Under the pieces are notes generated by a model that was not told the DNA's origin, made no database searches, and saw only the letters and a list, made by a program, of their open reading frames with translations. A stretch of DNA of 64,000 nt from Alphaproteobacteria bacterium. GTDB lineage: Bacteria; Pseudomonadota; Alphaproteobacteria; Rhizobiales; GCA-2746425. The translations under genes and the position numbers were made by a program. The stretch spans positions 62,001-126,000 of the forward strand of contig JANSWZ010000011.1 of assembly GCA_024743215.1 (NCBI GenBank), given 5' to 3'. Below, one piece after another: positions 7,962 to 16,475 of this stretch (positions are counted from its first letter, which is position 1; the number at the start of each line of letters is the position of its first letter).

Positions 7962-9479
7962 TTATGATTGACCGGTCACTTCAGACACGTCACCGGTTTT
8001 CCGCCCCTGACGGATCGCAAACCAGATTGCACCAGCAATGAGCAGCACATTGATTCCCAGCAGCAGTGCGGAAACCGGCCGATCCAGGAATATCCAATAC
8101 CCGTCCTGCGAAATCAGCAGCGAGCGCCGCAGATTGTTTTCCAGTAACGGCCCCAGAATAATTCCGATCACAACCGGCGCCAACGGGTAAGACGCTGCCC
8201 GCAGCAATATACCGACAAGCCCGAAGCCAAGCATCACAAACAGATCAAACACCGACGCCTGTAGCGCATAGGTTCCAATGGAACACAGCAGCAAAACCGT
8301 AGGGATCAAAAAGACCTTCGGCACTCGCAAAACATACACAAACAGTGGCGTTGCCAGAATGCCGGCAATCAACAGAAACACATTGGAAGCCAGGTAAACC
8401 AGAAAGATACCACCAACGATTTCCGGCTGTTGTTCAAACAAGGTCGGCCCGGGGAAATACCCCAGAATCAACAATGCGCCGATCAACACCGCGGATGACG
8501 CGTCACCGGGAATCCCCAAGGCAAGGGAGGGCACCAAAGTGCCGCCCACCGTTGCATTGTTGGAACTTTCAGTCGCTACAACGCCGCCTTCGGCCCCTTC
8601 GCCATATTTTTCTTCCGGCTTTGCCATCGCCTTTGCCACCGCATAGGCCGTGAATGAACTGATCACACCGCCTGCCCCCGGCAGCGCGCCGAAAAATCCA
8701 CCAATAACAGATGAGCGCAGCAGGTTTTTCCAATGCCGTAGCGTCGTCAAAACGGACCTGAAACCGGGGCGAGCCACTGTAATTTTGGGCTTTGCCAGTA
8801 AATCACCGCTCATGCACTGATAGGCCATTTCCGAAATAGCAAACAGGCCAACCACAACTGCAACAATATGAAACCCGTTCAACATGTGGTGTGAGCCGAA
8901 GGTGAAGCGATATCCAGTTGAAAACTCGTCAGTACCGATGGTCGCCAACAACAAGCCGAAGCCACCTGAAATCAGCCCCTTTATAAGCGACCCATCAGAG
9001 ATAACAGCAATGGCGATAAGCCCGGTAATGGCCAGGGCCGTATATTCCGGCGGGGCAAAATTGCTGGCGACCCGCGCCAGTGCTGGCGCTGCAAAAATGA
9101 GCACAAGGCCGCCAAAAAGCCCGCCCAGTGCCGAGGAAGAGATCGCAATGCCAATCGCATCCGATGCCCGTCCCTTCTGTGCCATGGGATACCCGTCAAA
9201 CAACGTGGCAGCCGCCAATGGCGTACCGGGAATGCGCAATAAAATGGCGGAAATTGAACCCCCGCATGAGCCCCCCACAAAGATGGCAATAAGAAATCCC
9301 ATGGCGGCAACAGGTGGCAGACCAATGGCGACGGGCAACAGCAGAATGATGCCCATCAAAGGTCCAAGCCCAGGCAAGGCGCCAACCAGGAGTCCAAACA
9401 GAACACCCAACAGGGTCAGGCCCAGCGCAAGTGGCGTCATGAACAGACCAAATCCGGAGATGAGAGAGTCAACCAACAT
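7962..9479 (-). CDS. tctA: Tripartite tricarboxylate transporter large permease, TctA family
   Basis: Large membrane permease of 505 aa, the normal TctA length, with about twelve hydrophobic segments. It has the characteristic N-terminal GALPGLGPLMGIILLLPVAIGLPPVAAMGFLIAIFVGGSCGG-type stretch and the repeated GALPGAGGVISSF motif midway. It works with the small permease (9488) and the periplasmic protein (9998) to import a carboxylate using the ion gradient. It is the last gene of the sulfatase-tctCBA operon. The substrate of this class is usually a di- or tricarboxylate or aromatic acid; the linked sulfatase suggests a sulfated one. Confidence 0.93.
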   Translation of the reverse strand: MLVDSLISGFGLFMTPLALGLTLLGVLFGLLVGALPGLGPLMGIILLLPVAIGLPPVAAMGFLIAIFVGGSCGGSISAILLRIPGTPLAAATLFDGYPMAQKGRASDAIGIAISSSALGGLFGGLVLIFAAPALARVASNFAPPEYTALAITGLIAIAVISDGSLIKGLISGGFGLLLATIGTDEFSTGYRFTFGSHHMLNGFHIVAVVVGLFAISEMAYQCMSGDLLAKPKITVARPGFRSVLTTLRHWKNLLRSSVIGGFFGALPGAGGVISSFTAYAVAKAMAKPEEKYGEGAEGGVVATESSNNATVGGTLVPSLALGIPGDASSAVLIGALLILGYFPGPTLFEQQPEIVGGIFLVYLASNVFLLIAGILATPLFVYVLRVPKVFLIPTVLLLCSIGTYALQASVFDLFVMLGFGLVGILLRAASYPLAPVVIGIILGPLLENNLRRSLLISQDGYWIFLDRPVSALLLGINVLLIAGAIWFAIRQGRKTGDVSEVTGQS

Positions 9480-9487
9480 GGTCTATA

Positions 9488-9982
9488 TCACCACGGTATG
9501 TTGAGGCCATATATGCCACCGGGCAACACGACCTTCAAATGGGCCTCAAAAAAGTAGGCCAGTGTGAAAGCGATGAGAGCTGCTGTTACAATTATGCGCA
9601 GGGATGGGCGTGCGCCACAGACCAGTAGTAATGCGATAATCATGGGCGTTGTGGTCAGATGATATCCCAGAACACCCAGAAGCCCCAGATAAAGCGCAAA
9701 AATCCCCAGCAGTGCTAAGGGCCGATAAGCCTGTTTCATCGTAAGCTCATCAGCATCAGTGTCAGTAGTTGGTTCCCTGAACCAACTCACAGCGGCTTGA
9801 AGCATCAACAACAAGCCAATGAGAATGGCAATTGCACGTGGATACGCCGCAGCGTTGTCATAGGGACCGCCGGTTGCGATCCCCTGCTCTGTCATTGATG
9901 TATGAATCTGCTGAAAAACCACCGCAATGATGATGGCAAAAAACACGATCACCAGCCAGTTCACCTGCTTTTTGCCCAACAT
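9488..9982 (-). CDS. tctB: Tripartite tricarboxylate transporter small permease, TctB family
   Basis: Small membrane protein of 164 aa with four hydrophobic segments, the TctB pattern. Its first helix (WLVIVFFAIIIAVVFQQI) is followed by a short loop, then LPRAIAIL-type and C-terminal helices ending near AYFFEAHLKVVLPGGIYG. TctB sequences are poorly conserved, so the call rests on size, topology and position between tctC and tctA. It is 8 bases from tctA. Confidence 0.88.
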   Translation of the reverse strand: MLGKKQVNWLVIVFFAIIIAVVFQQIHTSMTEQGIATGGPYDNAAAYPRAIAILIGLLLMLQAAVSWFREPTTDTDADELTMKQAYRPLALLGIFALYLGLLGVLGYHLTTTPMIIALLLVCGARPSLRIIVTAALIAFTLAYFFEAHLKVVLPGGIYGLNIPW

Positions 9983-9997
9983 TGCGGTCGTTATCCC

Positions 9998-10990
9998 TTA
10001 ACGCAGTTTCTTCAGTTCTTCTTCTTCCCAGGCCAGTGCATTGCTCATTGCACCAAGTTGCCCGGCAACAGGACCGACGATTTCATCATATTGGGTGTGG
10101 TCCCAATCCAGCGGCACAAAACCCACGCGTGAAATCTGTTCTTTCACATCATCCCGGTTCATGGCCCGTTTCATGGCAGCCCGCAGCACATCGGCAACGT
10201 CATCCGGTGTGTCCTTATGCACAAGCCACCATGTCCAGCCCATCGGCGCAAGCCCGGACAGGCCCAGATCAATGTTCATATCCGTAATGCTTGGAGCGCC
10301 ATCATAAGACGCTTTTGCGCCAGGCAATTCAGACAAAACCAGCAGAATTTCAAAGCCTTCCTTGTCCTGCAGATACGCACCGACATTGACGAATGAGAAA
10401 TCCAGAACGCCTGCCTTCAGATCTTTGCGCGCGTCACCATCGGTCTTGTAAGGGATGTTCTGAGCAACAACACCATAAGACTGCAAAACTTTGGCAATCA
10501 CCATATGCGGAAGATTATTACGCGATCCTGATGAGTAACGCAGCTTCCCCGGATTCGCTTTGCCATAGGCCATCAACCCTTCGAAATCCGTCCATCGGGT
10601 CTCTCCTTTCCGCCCACCAATGGAAAACGCATTGGAAACAGCAGAATGCAGGGGCTTAAAGTCCTTATAAGTCCAATCAGCATTGCCGAGTACCGGCTGC
10701 AAAACCAATGGCGCGACGTAACCGTCAAAAATCGTATAGCCATCTGCCGGGCGGTTCATGGCTGTAATGAAAGCCTTTGTGCCTGCCGCGCCCGGTGTGG
10801 AAATAACCGGCACTGACACGCCCAGTTCCTCGCCCATGGCCTTGGCAATCACCTGACTGACAGACAGCGCGGTCCCTGCAGACCACGGGAAAATATTTTC
10901 CACCGTCCGCTCCGGAAATTCAGCATGGACCGGACTGGCCCCCAAAGTCATGGCCGCAAGTGCACCTGCGACGAGTAGTTTTTTCAACAT
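9998..10990 (-). CDS. tctC: Tripartite tricarboxylate transporter substrate-binding protein, TctC/Bug family
   Basis: Periplasmic protein of 330 aa with a clear signal peptide (MLKKLLVAGALAAMTLGASPVHA). The mature part follows the Bug/TctC plan: FPERTVENIFPWSAGTAL near the N-terminus, then GAAGTKAFITAMNRPADGYT. Most family members carry an acidic residue in the ligand loop; this protein has the less usual SAGTALS in that place. It delivers ligand to TctAB. The preceding gene on the same strand is the sulfatase at 11053. Confidence 0.92.
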   Translation of the reverse strand: MLKKLLVAGALAAMTLGASPVHAEFPERTVENIFPWSAGTALSVSQVIAKAMGEELGVSVPVISTPGAAGTKAFITAMNRPADGYTIFDGYVAPLVLQPVLGNADWTYKDFKPLHSAVSNAFSIGGRKGETRWTDFEGLMAYGKANPGKLRYSSGSRNNLPHMVIAKVLQSYGVVAQNIPYKTDGDARKDLKAGVLDFSFVNVGAYLQDKEGFEILLVLSELPGAKASYDGAPSITDMNIDLGLSGLAPMGWTWWLVHKDTPDDVADVLRAAMKRAMNRDDVKEQISRVGFVPLDWDHTQYDEIVGPVAGQLGAMSNALAWEEEELKKLR

Positions 10991-11052
10991 AAAATCCTCC
11001 CTTTATTGTTGGCCGTGACGATTACGACCGGTTCGTCAACTTTTTCTGCACA

Positions 11053-12630
11053 TCAAAGCGGCACGGCCATACGCGCGTCTTCCAATCCGTAATGAGCGAA
11101 TATTTCGTCCGGCGCATTGTGCAGCTTTAAATGTTCAACAATGCATTGATTGAGCCGCGCCACGGTGGCCGGATCATCAATCGCGTTTTCTTGTTTCGGA
11201 TCAGAAGCCAAATCAAACAGGCACGATCCTGCCCCCCAATTGGCAACACAGGTCGCGCCGGTTTCGCCAACATCAAGGTCCAGAGTATATCGCATTACCG
11301 GCGCGCCCTTGGTAAAATCAAAGGGTGGCACAAGCTCTGCTGACTTCAATTCCTGCAAGGAGAACAGCCGTTCCAGATGCGACGGCATGACTGTATAGGC
11401 CTGCAACGCTGCCTCCTGCGCCTCATCGGGGAACCGATAATAGCTGTAACGACCATCAGTCACGCAGATTGGCCCTGCAAACATACCCAGAATAGCCGTT
11501 TCACGACCACTTGCTTTGTCATCCAAAAGTGGTCTTAGGGAATGCGCAGTCACCTCTTTGGGAATCTCGACATTATGGAAATCCAAAATCGTGGGCATCA
11601 GATCGGTGGTTTGCGTCAGCGCATCACTGCGGCTGCCTTGCTCGCTGTCGGAATCCGGGTGCCAGATCATCAGCGGAATGTGAGAGATCTCTTCATAATA
11701 GGGCATCTTGTTCTTGGCCCACCACTCATGCTCTCCCAGCAGATAGCCATGATCTGTTGTCAGCACCAAGGCGGTATCAGACCAGGCATCTTCCCGGTCA
11801 AACCAGTCCAGAAGCTTCCCGAAATACTCATCGCACATGGCCACCAGCGCCGCATAATTTGCGCGTATTTCTGCAACTTCTTCAGCTGAGTTTGTCACCT
11901 TTTCATAGAGCGGCCAGTCAAGAATTTTGCCTTTGTAGCCACTTTTATAGGCTTCGCGGAAGCGCGCAGGCGCCGTAAATGGTTCATGTGGGTCAAAGCA
12001 CTCTACTTGCAGAAACCAGTCATCAGAAGATTTGTTGTTGTCCAAAAATTCAAACGCGCTTTTAAAGCATTTAACGGTTGGAAAATCCTCCTCCTCCTTC
12101 ATGAAGAGCGTGTTGATCGCGTGCCTTGACCGACGCCAGCCCTCTGAGTCTGAGTTTCCCTTCGTCACGCTGCCCGTCTTGGCCAGACCCGCCATTGGGT
12201 AGTGGCGATCATCAAACTTTTCGCGCAGACGCTCAACCGGCGGCTGGGTCAGCGCCGTGGTCGAATCATATTCCTGCCCGCGAATGAAATCCCAACTGTC
12301 AAAGGCATTCACATAGCCGGTGCCGCCATTTTCAAAATAATGCAGATGGTCTGATACAATGTGGCTGTAAACACCGTTCTCGCTCAGCAGCCTGGCGAAG
12401 GAATTGTCAAATGGCTCCAATGGCCCCCAAGGCCGGTGCATGAAGTTCAGGCGACCTGTATGCATATCCCTGCGAGCTGGCATACAGGGAAGCGAGCCGA
12501 CATAATGCTTGTCAAACGTCTTGGAACGCTTGGCAAACCGGTCAAAATTTGGCGTTGCAATAGCTTCTCCACCATAGGCACCAAGTGCTGCACGGTTCAG
12601 GGAATCAAACAGAACAAAAACTGTCCGCAT
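11053..12630 (-). CDS. Sulfatase, formylglycine (Cys) type
   Basis: Alkaline-phosphatase-superfamily sulfatase of 525 aa without a signal peptide, so cytoplasmic. The formylglycine signature is C49-M-P-A-R with TGR five residues on (CMPARRDMHTGR). The metal site includes Asp9 (FDSLNR) and TTDHGYLLGEHEWW near residue 290. The enzyme would hydrolyse a sulfate ester after uptake by the TctABC proteins encoded just downstream in the same operon. Maturation needs a formylglycine-generating enzyme, which is not in this window. LysR (12733) is divergent and probably controls it. A phosphonate or phosphate diester substrate cannot be excluded. Confidence 0.9.
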   Translation of the reverse strand: MRTVFVLFDSLNRAALGAYGGEAIATPNFDRFAKRSKTFDKHYVGSLPCMPARRDMHTGRLNFMHRPWGPLEPFDNSFARLLSENGVYSHIVSDHLHYFENGGTGYVNAFDSWDFIRGQEYDSTTALTQPPVERLREKFDDRHYPMAGLAKTGSVTKGNSDSEGWRRSRHAINTLFMKEEEDFPTVKCFKSAFEFLDNNKSSDDWFLQVECFDPHEPFTAPARFREAYKSGYKGKILDWPLYEKVTNSAEEVAEIRANYAALVAMCDEYFGKLLDWFDREDAWSDTALVLTTDHGYLLGEHEWWAKNKMPYYEEISHIPLMIWHPDSDSEQGSRSDALTQTTDLMPTILDFHNVEIPKEVTAHSLRPLLDDKASGRETAILGMFAGPICVTDGRYSYYRFPDEAQEAALQAYTVMPSHLERLFSLQELKSAELVPPFDFTKGAPVMRYTLDLDVGETGATCVANWGAGSCLFDLASDPKQENAIDDPATVARLNQCIVEHLKLHNAPDEIFAHYGLEDARMAVPL

Positions 12631-12678
12631 ACGCCACTCGTCCTCCCAAACGAAAATTCTTCTGGCGGAAGTTAAACA

Positions 12679-12691
12679 AATTTGCGAAATT
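12679..12691. promoter_or_regulatory. Candidate LysR-type binding site between sulfatase and lysR
   Basis: AATTT-GCG-AAATT is a 5-3-5 inverted repeat in the 102-bp divergent spacer, where LysR proteins normally bind. It is short and AT-rich and could be chance. Confidence 0.3.
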
Positions 12692-12732
12692 CAAAAAATG
12701 AAAAGTTTTACCCTTATCCATAGAGAAATTGA

Positions 12733-13638
12733 ATGGATCGAAATCTTCTGACATTTCTTACAATTGCCGAAACCGGGAACATCACGGCTGCGGCCGCGCA
12801 GCTGCACATCACCCAACCAACACTCACCAAACGCCTTCAGCAACTGGAAGCGCAGCATAAATGCCGTCTGGTCGAACGGCTGCCCCGTGGTGTGCAGCTC
12901 ACACCATCAGGCCAACAGCTCCTGCCTTACGCACGTCGTATTCAGCACGAGTTCTTACAGGCAACCGAGGCAATTCGCTCTTTTGAATCAGGTCATCTGG
13001 ATGAGTTGCGCATAGGGTCGGGACCCCTCTTTCAGATGCGCTATCTTGCATCCGCTTTGTGCAAGCTCATGTCTGAGTTTCCAAATACAAGCATTACCTT
13101 GTCAACGGATCTGAACACTACAAATCTGCCAAAAATTCGAGAGGGCAATCTGGACTTGATGTTTGGAACCACTGAACATCTGGCAGATGATGACCAGGTC
13201 CTGTTCCTTCCTCTTACGAATGTTGAGCAGGGTATCTTGTTACGAGCAGATCACCCGGCACTGAATGAATCCCCGCTCCACCCACGCAACTTGGCCGATA
13301 CAAAATGGATTTTCTACAGTGATGGGCTGGACAATGAAGAGCTGATGCGCACCTATTTCGAGGCACAGGGACTGCCCGCTCCAAACATTGTCATGCGCGT
13401 CTCGGCCTTTACCTTGGGGTTTCAACTGGTGGCACAAAGCGACTATGCCATGATCCTGCCTGTCCAACTGGAACCCATTCTTGATGCGGGCCGTGTCAGG
13501 CTGGTCACACCAAATCCGCCCATCAGTCGCAAGCTGGCTGGGGCCTATTTGCGGCGGTCTTCACGCCAATATCCTATCATCAACCGTCTGGTCGAAATCG
13601 TGGCAGACGCAACACGGCAAGCTGGCGAACCGCCATAG
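12733..13638 (+). CDS. LysR family transcriptional regulator
   Basis: The product has 301 aa, the usual LysR length. The N-terminal winged helix reads LLTFLTIAETGNITAAAAQLHITQPTLTKRLQQLEAQ, followed by the linker and a two-lobed effector domain (DELRIGSGPLFQMRYLASALCKLMSEFPNTSITLSTD...). It is divergent from the sulfatase-tctCBA operon with 102 bp between starts, the classic arrangement for a LysR activator of the neighbouring catabolic operon. The inducer is probably the imported ester or its desulfated product. Confidence 0.93.
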   Translation: MDRNLLTFLTIAETGNITAAAAQLHITQPTLTKRLQQLEAQHKCRLVERLPRGVQLTPSGQQLLPYARRIQHEFLQATEAIRSFESGHLDELRIGSGPLFQMRYLASALCKLMSEFPNTSITLSTDLNTTNLPKIREGNLDLMFGTTEHLADDDQVLFLPLTNVEQGILLRADHPALNESPLHPRNLADTKWIFYSDGLDNEELMRTYFEAQGLPAPNIVMRVSAFTLGFQLVAQSDYAMILPVQLEPILDAGRVRLVTPNPPISRKLAGAYLRRSSRQYPIINRLVEIVADATRQAGEPP

Positions 13639-13662
13639 ATGGATTGCAGATGCATCTATGGC
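13632..13662 (+). terminator. Hairpin at the lysR stop codon
   Basis: A 10-bp perfect stem (GCCATAGATG/CATCTATGGC) with an 11-base loop spans the lysR stop codon. There is no T-run after it, so it is at best a weak terminator or an mRNA 3' end structure. Confidence 0.35.
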
Positions 13663-13688
13663 CACGGCCGCAACACCTTGACCGAACA

Positions 13689-13729
13689 GCAGCGTAACGT
13701 TACGCTGCCTCTACAAACGTAACGTTACG
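13689..13729. promoter_or_regulatory. Twin LacI-type operators upstream of the PhyH gene
   Basis: Two palindromes share the core CGTAACGTTACG. The first is perfect over 20 bp (13689-13708); the second covers 12 bp (13718-13729). Centres are 25 bp apart. The central CG dyad and AACGTT core are typical of LacI/PurR-family operators. A LacI-family gene (14784) follows the gene they precede, so this regulator probably binds here and represses the dioxygenase gene. Confidence 0.65.
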
Positions 13730-13796
13730 CCGCACGGTATCAAACACCGAGAAGAGGAAGGTGCAGTGTGCAATCACAAAAAAATGGAGGAAACAC

Positions 13797-14672
13797 ATGT
13801 ATTCAAAACAGGCCATTCGGTCCTTGAACACCCGCCCGGACCATATCTCGCAGGAGCAGAAACACGCACTCGACGAACATGGTTTCTACACAGTGGAAAA
13901 TGTTCTGACGCCGGAAGAATGCGCCACAATGGCGCAGGCATTTGAAGACATTATGGCCAGTGAAAAGGATCAAGGCGGTCATGAAGTTCACATAGAACCT
14001 GGGGCAAGACGCGTTTCCAACATCTTCAATAAATCAGATGCATTCGACAAATGCCTGGAAATCCCTGAAGTACTCGCTGCGTCCAATTATCTACTTGGTG
14101 AATTCAAGGTTCACGGCGCAAACCTGCGCGATCCCAACAAGGGTTTTGGTCATCAGGATTATCACACTGACGTTCCCAAGAAATTCGCAGATGATTGGTG
14201 GGTGCTCAACGCCGTCGTCGCATTTGATGATATCACCCTTGAAAACGGCCCGACCCGGGTCGTCCCCGGCTCTCACAAATGGGTTCCAATCAACGTCCCT
14301 GTCGTAAATCAGGGTGATTGGGAACCCGATGATGTGCCAGCTGGTTTGCAAGGCGACGTCCCAGACGATCTCAGTGCCGCGCATCCTCAGGAGATCTTTG
14401 TGATTGCAAAAGCTGGTTCGGTGGTCCTTATGAATTCATCCCTGTGGCACAGCGGAACGCTGAAACACTCCGATGCCCCGCGCCGCGTGTTGCACCTCAC
14501 ATACACCCGCCGCGATCTTCCACAACAACTCACCCAGATAGATTACCTGACACCAGAACTATATGAGCGCATGTCACCGGAACATCGTTATCTTCTGGAA
14601 ATCGAAGCTCAGGACAATAGCGATCAGATTCTGCGTCAGCCGAAACGTGAGCAAGCCGGTTGGTGGAACTAG
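13797..14672 (+). CDS. Phytanoyl-CoA dioxygenase (PhyH) family oxygenase
   Basis: Start at the ATG 13797 behind GGAGG; an upstream in-frame start lacks a ribosome site. The 291-aa protein has the Fe(II)/2-oxoglutarate dioxygenase facial triad: GHQDYHTD (His123, Asp125) and a distal His in NSSLWHSGTL at about residue 226, followed by an Arg for 2-oxoglutarate (RRVLHLTYTRR). ENGPTRVVPGSHKW is a typical PhyH segment. Such enzymes hydroxylate many small molecules. The substrate is unknown. It stands alone behind two LacI-type operators and before the LacI gene. Confidence 0.9.
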   Translation: MYSKQAIRSLNTRPDHISQEQKHALDEHGFYTVENVLTPEECATMAQAFEDIMASEKDQGGHEVHIEPGARRVSNIFNKSDAFDKCLEIPEVLAASNYLLGEFKVHGANLRDPNKGFGHQDYHTDVPKKFADDWWVLNAVVAFDDITLENGPTRVVPGSHKWVPINVPVVNQGDWEPDDVPAGLQGDVPDDLSAAHPQEIFVIAKAGSVVLMNSSLWHSGTLKHSDAPRRVLHLTYTRRDLPQQLTQIDYLTPELYERMSPEHRYLLEIEAQDNSDQILRQPKREQAGWWN

Positions 14673-14783
14673 GATCGAGAAAACTCTCTGCTTGCGCGCT
14701 GTTCTTTTGTGTCGCAAGCAGAGCCACTTATCGTATATGCCAATTGAAACTCAACCAATTGCGAAACACAGGGTTCAGTCTCA

Positions 14784-15788
14784 ATGGCAACCATGAAAGA
14801 CGTCGCCCGCAGAGCCAAAGTCAGTGTCACCACTGTCTCGGCAACGCTCTCAGGTGTCACACCAGTAAGCCCAGAGTTGAAACAGCGTGTACTGACGGCA
14901 ATTGACGAGCTTGGTTATTACCGAAATTCAATTGCCAGCGGCCTGAAAAGCGGTCGCACCTCCCTGATCGGATTGATTGTACCCGATATCACCAATCCCT
15001 TTTTCACAGAGTTTGTTGAAAACGTTCAACGACATGCCATTGAACATGGCCAGACATGCCTGTTGGGCATCAGCGATGCCGATACAAAGCGGGAGAAAAA
15101 CCTGTTACGCCACATGCGGTCCAATCAGGTTGCAGGCACAATTCTATGCCCCACAGGAGGCGCACAGGATTATCAGACTTTGAGCGCTGATTGTGGCCCG
15201 ATGAAACTTGTTGTCGCCAACAACGCCATACCCGGCATGGCATTTGACACAATCATGCTGGACAATTTTCAGGCAGCCCTTATCGCAACACGGCACCTCC
15301 TGTCCTTTGGTCACCAACGTGTCGCAATCGTCAATGGCCCGCTTGTACAGGAGCCCGCAAAGCAACGTCAGAACGGATTTCAACAAGCAATGGCAGACGC
15401 CGGACTGACAGTCCTTGAGAGTTATGTAGAGCACGGCGATTTTCGCGAACACACCGGTTATGTGGCGGGTCAAAAACTGCTGGCCCATACCGACCGACCA
15501 ACGGCCATCTTTGTGGCCAATAACCAGATGCTGATCGGCGTCATGCGCGCAATCGCCGACAGCAACCTCGCCGTCCCAGCGGATATTTCGGTTGCCAGCA
15601 TCGACGATTTTTCCTGGGCCACCGCCTTCAGGCCTGCGCTGACAATTGTCCGTCAGCCCCTTGCGGCCATGGCAGAAACGGCTTTCTCAGTCTTGCAGGA
15701 GCGCATTGCAGGCAAAGGCGGCGAGCCACATCACGCATTCTTCCAGCCAGAACTGGTCATACGCCAATCCTGCGCCTCCCCGTCCTGA
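14784..15788 (+). CDS. LacI family transcriptional regulator
   Basis: The product has 334 aa. The N-terminal HTH and hinge read MATMKDVARRAKVSVTTVSATLSGVTPVSPELKQRV, then a periplasmic-binding-protein-like sensor (SLIGLIVPDITNPFFTEFVENVQ...). Note SATLSG in the recognition helix region, where 'SRVLNG' is usual. The gene is 111 bp downstream of the PhyH-type dioxygenase gene in the same direction. Two CGTAACGTTACG palindromes upstream of that gene are its likely operators. Confidence 0.93.
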   Translation: MATMKDVARRAKVSVTTVSATLSGVTPVSPELKQRVLTAIDELGYYRNSIASGLKSGRTSLIGLIVPDITNPFFTEFVENVQRHAIEHGQTCLLGISDADTKREKNLLRHMRSNQVAGTILCPTGGAQDYQTLSADCGPMKLVVANNAIPGMAFDTIMLDNFQAALIATRHLLSFGHQRVAIVNGPLVQEPAKQRQNGFQQAMADAGLTVLESYVEHGDFREHTGYVAGQKLLAHTDRPTAIFVANNQMLIGVMRAIADSNLAVPADISVASIDDFSWATAFRPALTIVRQPLAAMAETAFSVLQERIAGKGGEPHHAFFQPELVIRQSCASPS

Positions 15789-15821
15789 ATCTGATCTAAA
15801 TCTGGCCTGATGCCCACTACT

Positions 15822-16151
15822 CTAGCAACCGCGTTGCCTCATGGAACTTTCAATGGCCTGAACCTTGCCTTTCGAAACAGCAATCTGGCCCTCCTTGTCC
15901 CCACCGGTCAAAGACCCGGCAGGAATGCCAACGAGAAACACACCAACAGCATCACTTGTGGCCGCTTTGTTCTGTGCCTTGGACAAGGCCGCAAGCGATT
16001 CTTGCTCATCAACGAGTTCACGTGCCAGTTTCTGGCAGCCCATATTGGAATATGAGGCCATTGGAATGTTTACCGGCACAATAGCATCCGGCCGCTTGGC
16101 ACATGCATTCAACACAACCAATGCGGTTAGAAAAATCATTAATTTACGCAT
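15822..16151 (-). CDS. Small lipoprotein, function unknown
   Basis: I start at the ATG 16151 because MRKLMIFLTALVVLNAC is a clear lipoprotein signal peptide with lipobox L-N-A-C and a G-rich ribosome site precedes it. The mature part is about 93 residues: a segment with GCQKLARELVDEQESLAALSKAQNKAATSDAVG, then a hydrophobic VFLVGIPAGSL and a charged end with GQIAVSKGKVQAIESSMRQRGC. The layout (helix, short hydrophobic hairpin, helix) resembles small envelope lipoproteins of Alphaproteobacteria. It converges on the LacI gene and is not linked to a pathway. Confidence 0.75.
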   Translation of the reverse strand: MRKLMIFLTALVVLNACAKRPDAIVPVNIPMASYSNMGCQKLARELVDEQESLAALSKAQNKAATSDAVGVFLVGIPAGSLTGGDKEGQIAVSKGKVQAIESSMRQRGC

Positions 16152-16475
16152 ACTACCCCCTGATTGGTTGTACATTACAAAAAATCTTACAAAAGTTGAG
16201 TCTTTTCTTGCCAAACCGAAAAATAAGCGAAGCTTTTTGCATTCAATTGGTAATTCGGCACGCCATTTTAGTGCTGAATCCGAGAAATCCGCTTGCATGC
16301 AAATGGCTATTTTTCACCTATTGAGTTGCGATATTTTGAACAGACAAACGGTGATGCAGCAATTTGCAAATCACTGGCGCAGATACACTTGCTGCACCCG
16401 GTCGTTTGCTACTTTAACACTTGCCTTTTCCGATCTGATTGACCCACAATCTTAACTGGGGCAAGGCTCCCCAAA
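16152..16475. other. Intergenic region, nothing recognised
   Basis: 324 bp between the divergent lipoprotein and TIGR03032-type genes. It must hold both promoters. Short frames here lack ribosome sites and similarity; I see no RNA gene or strong repeat. Confidence 0.5.

Noticed and set aside
13682-13740. Short CRISPR-like array from the repeated CGTAACGTTACG
   Set aside because: Only two copies, each palindromic and 25 bp apart centre to centre; this fits operators, not spacers and repeats.
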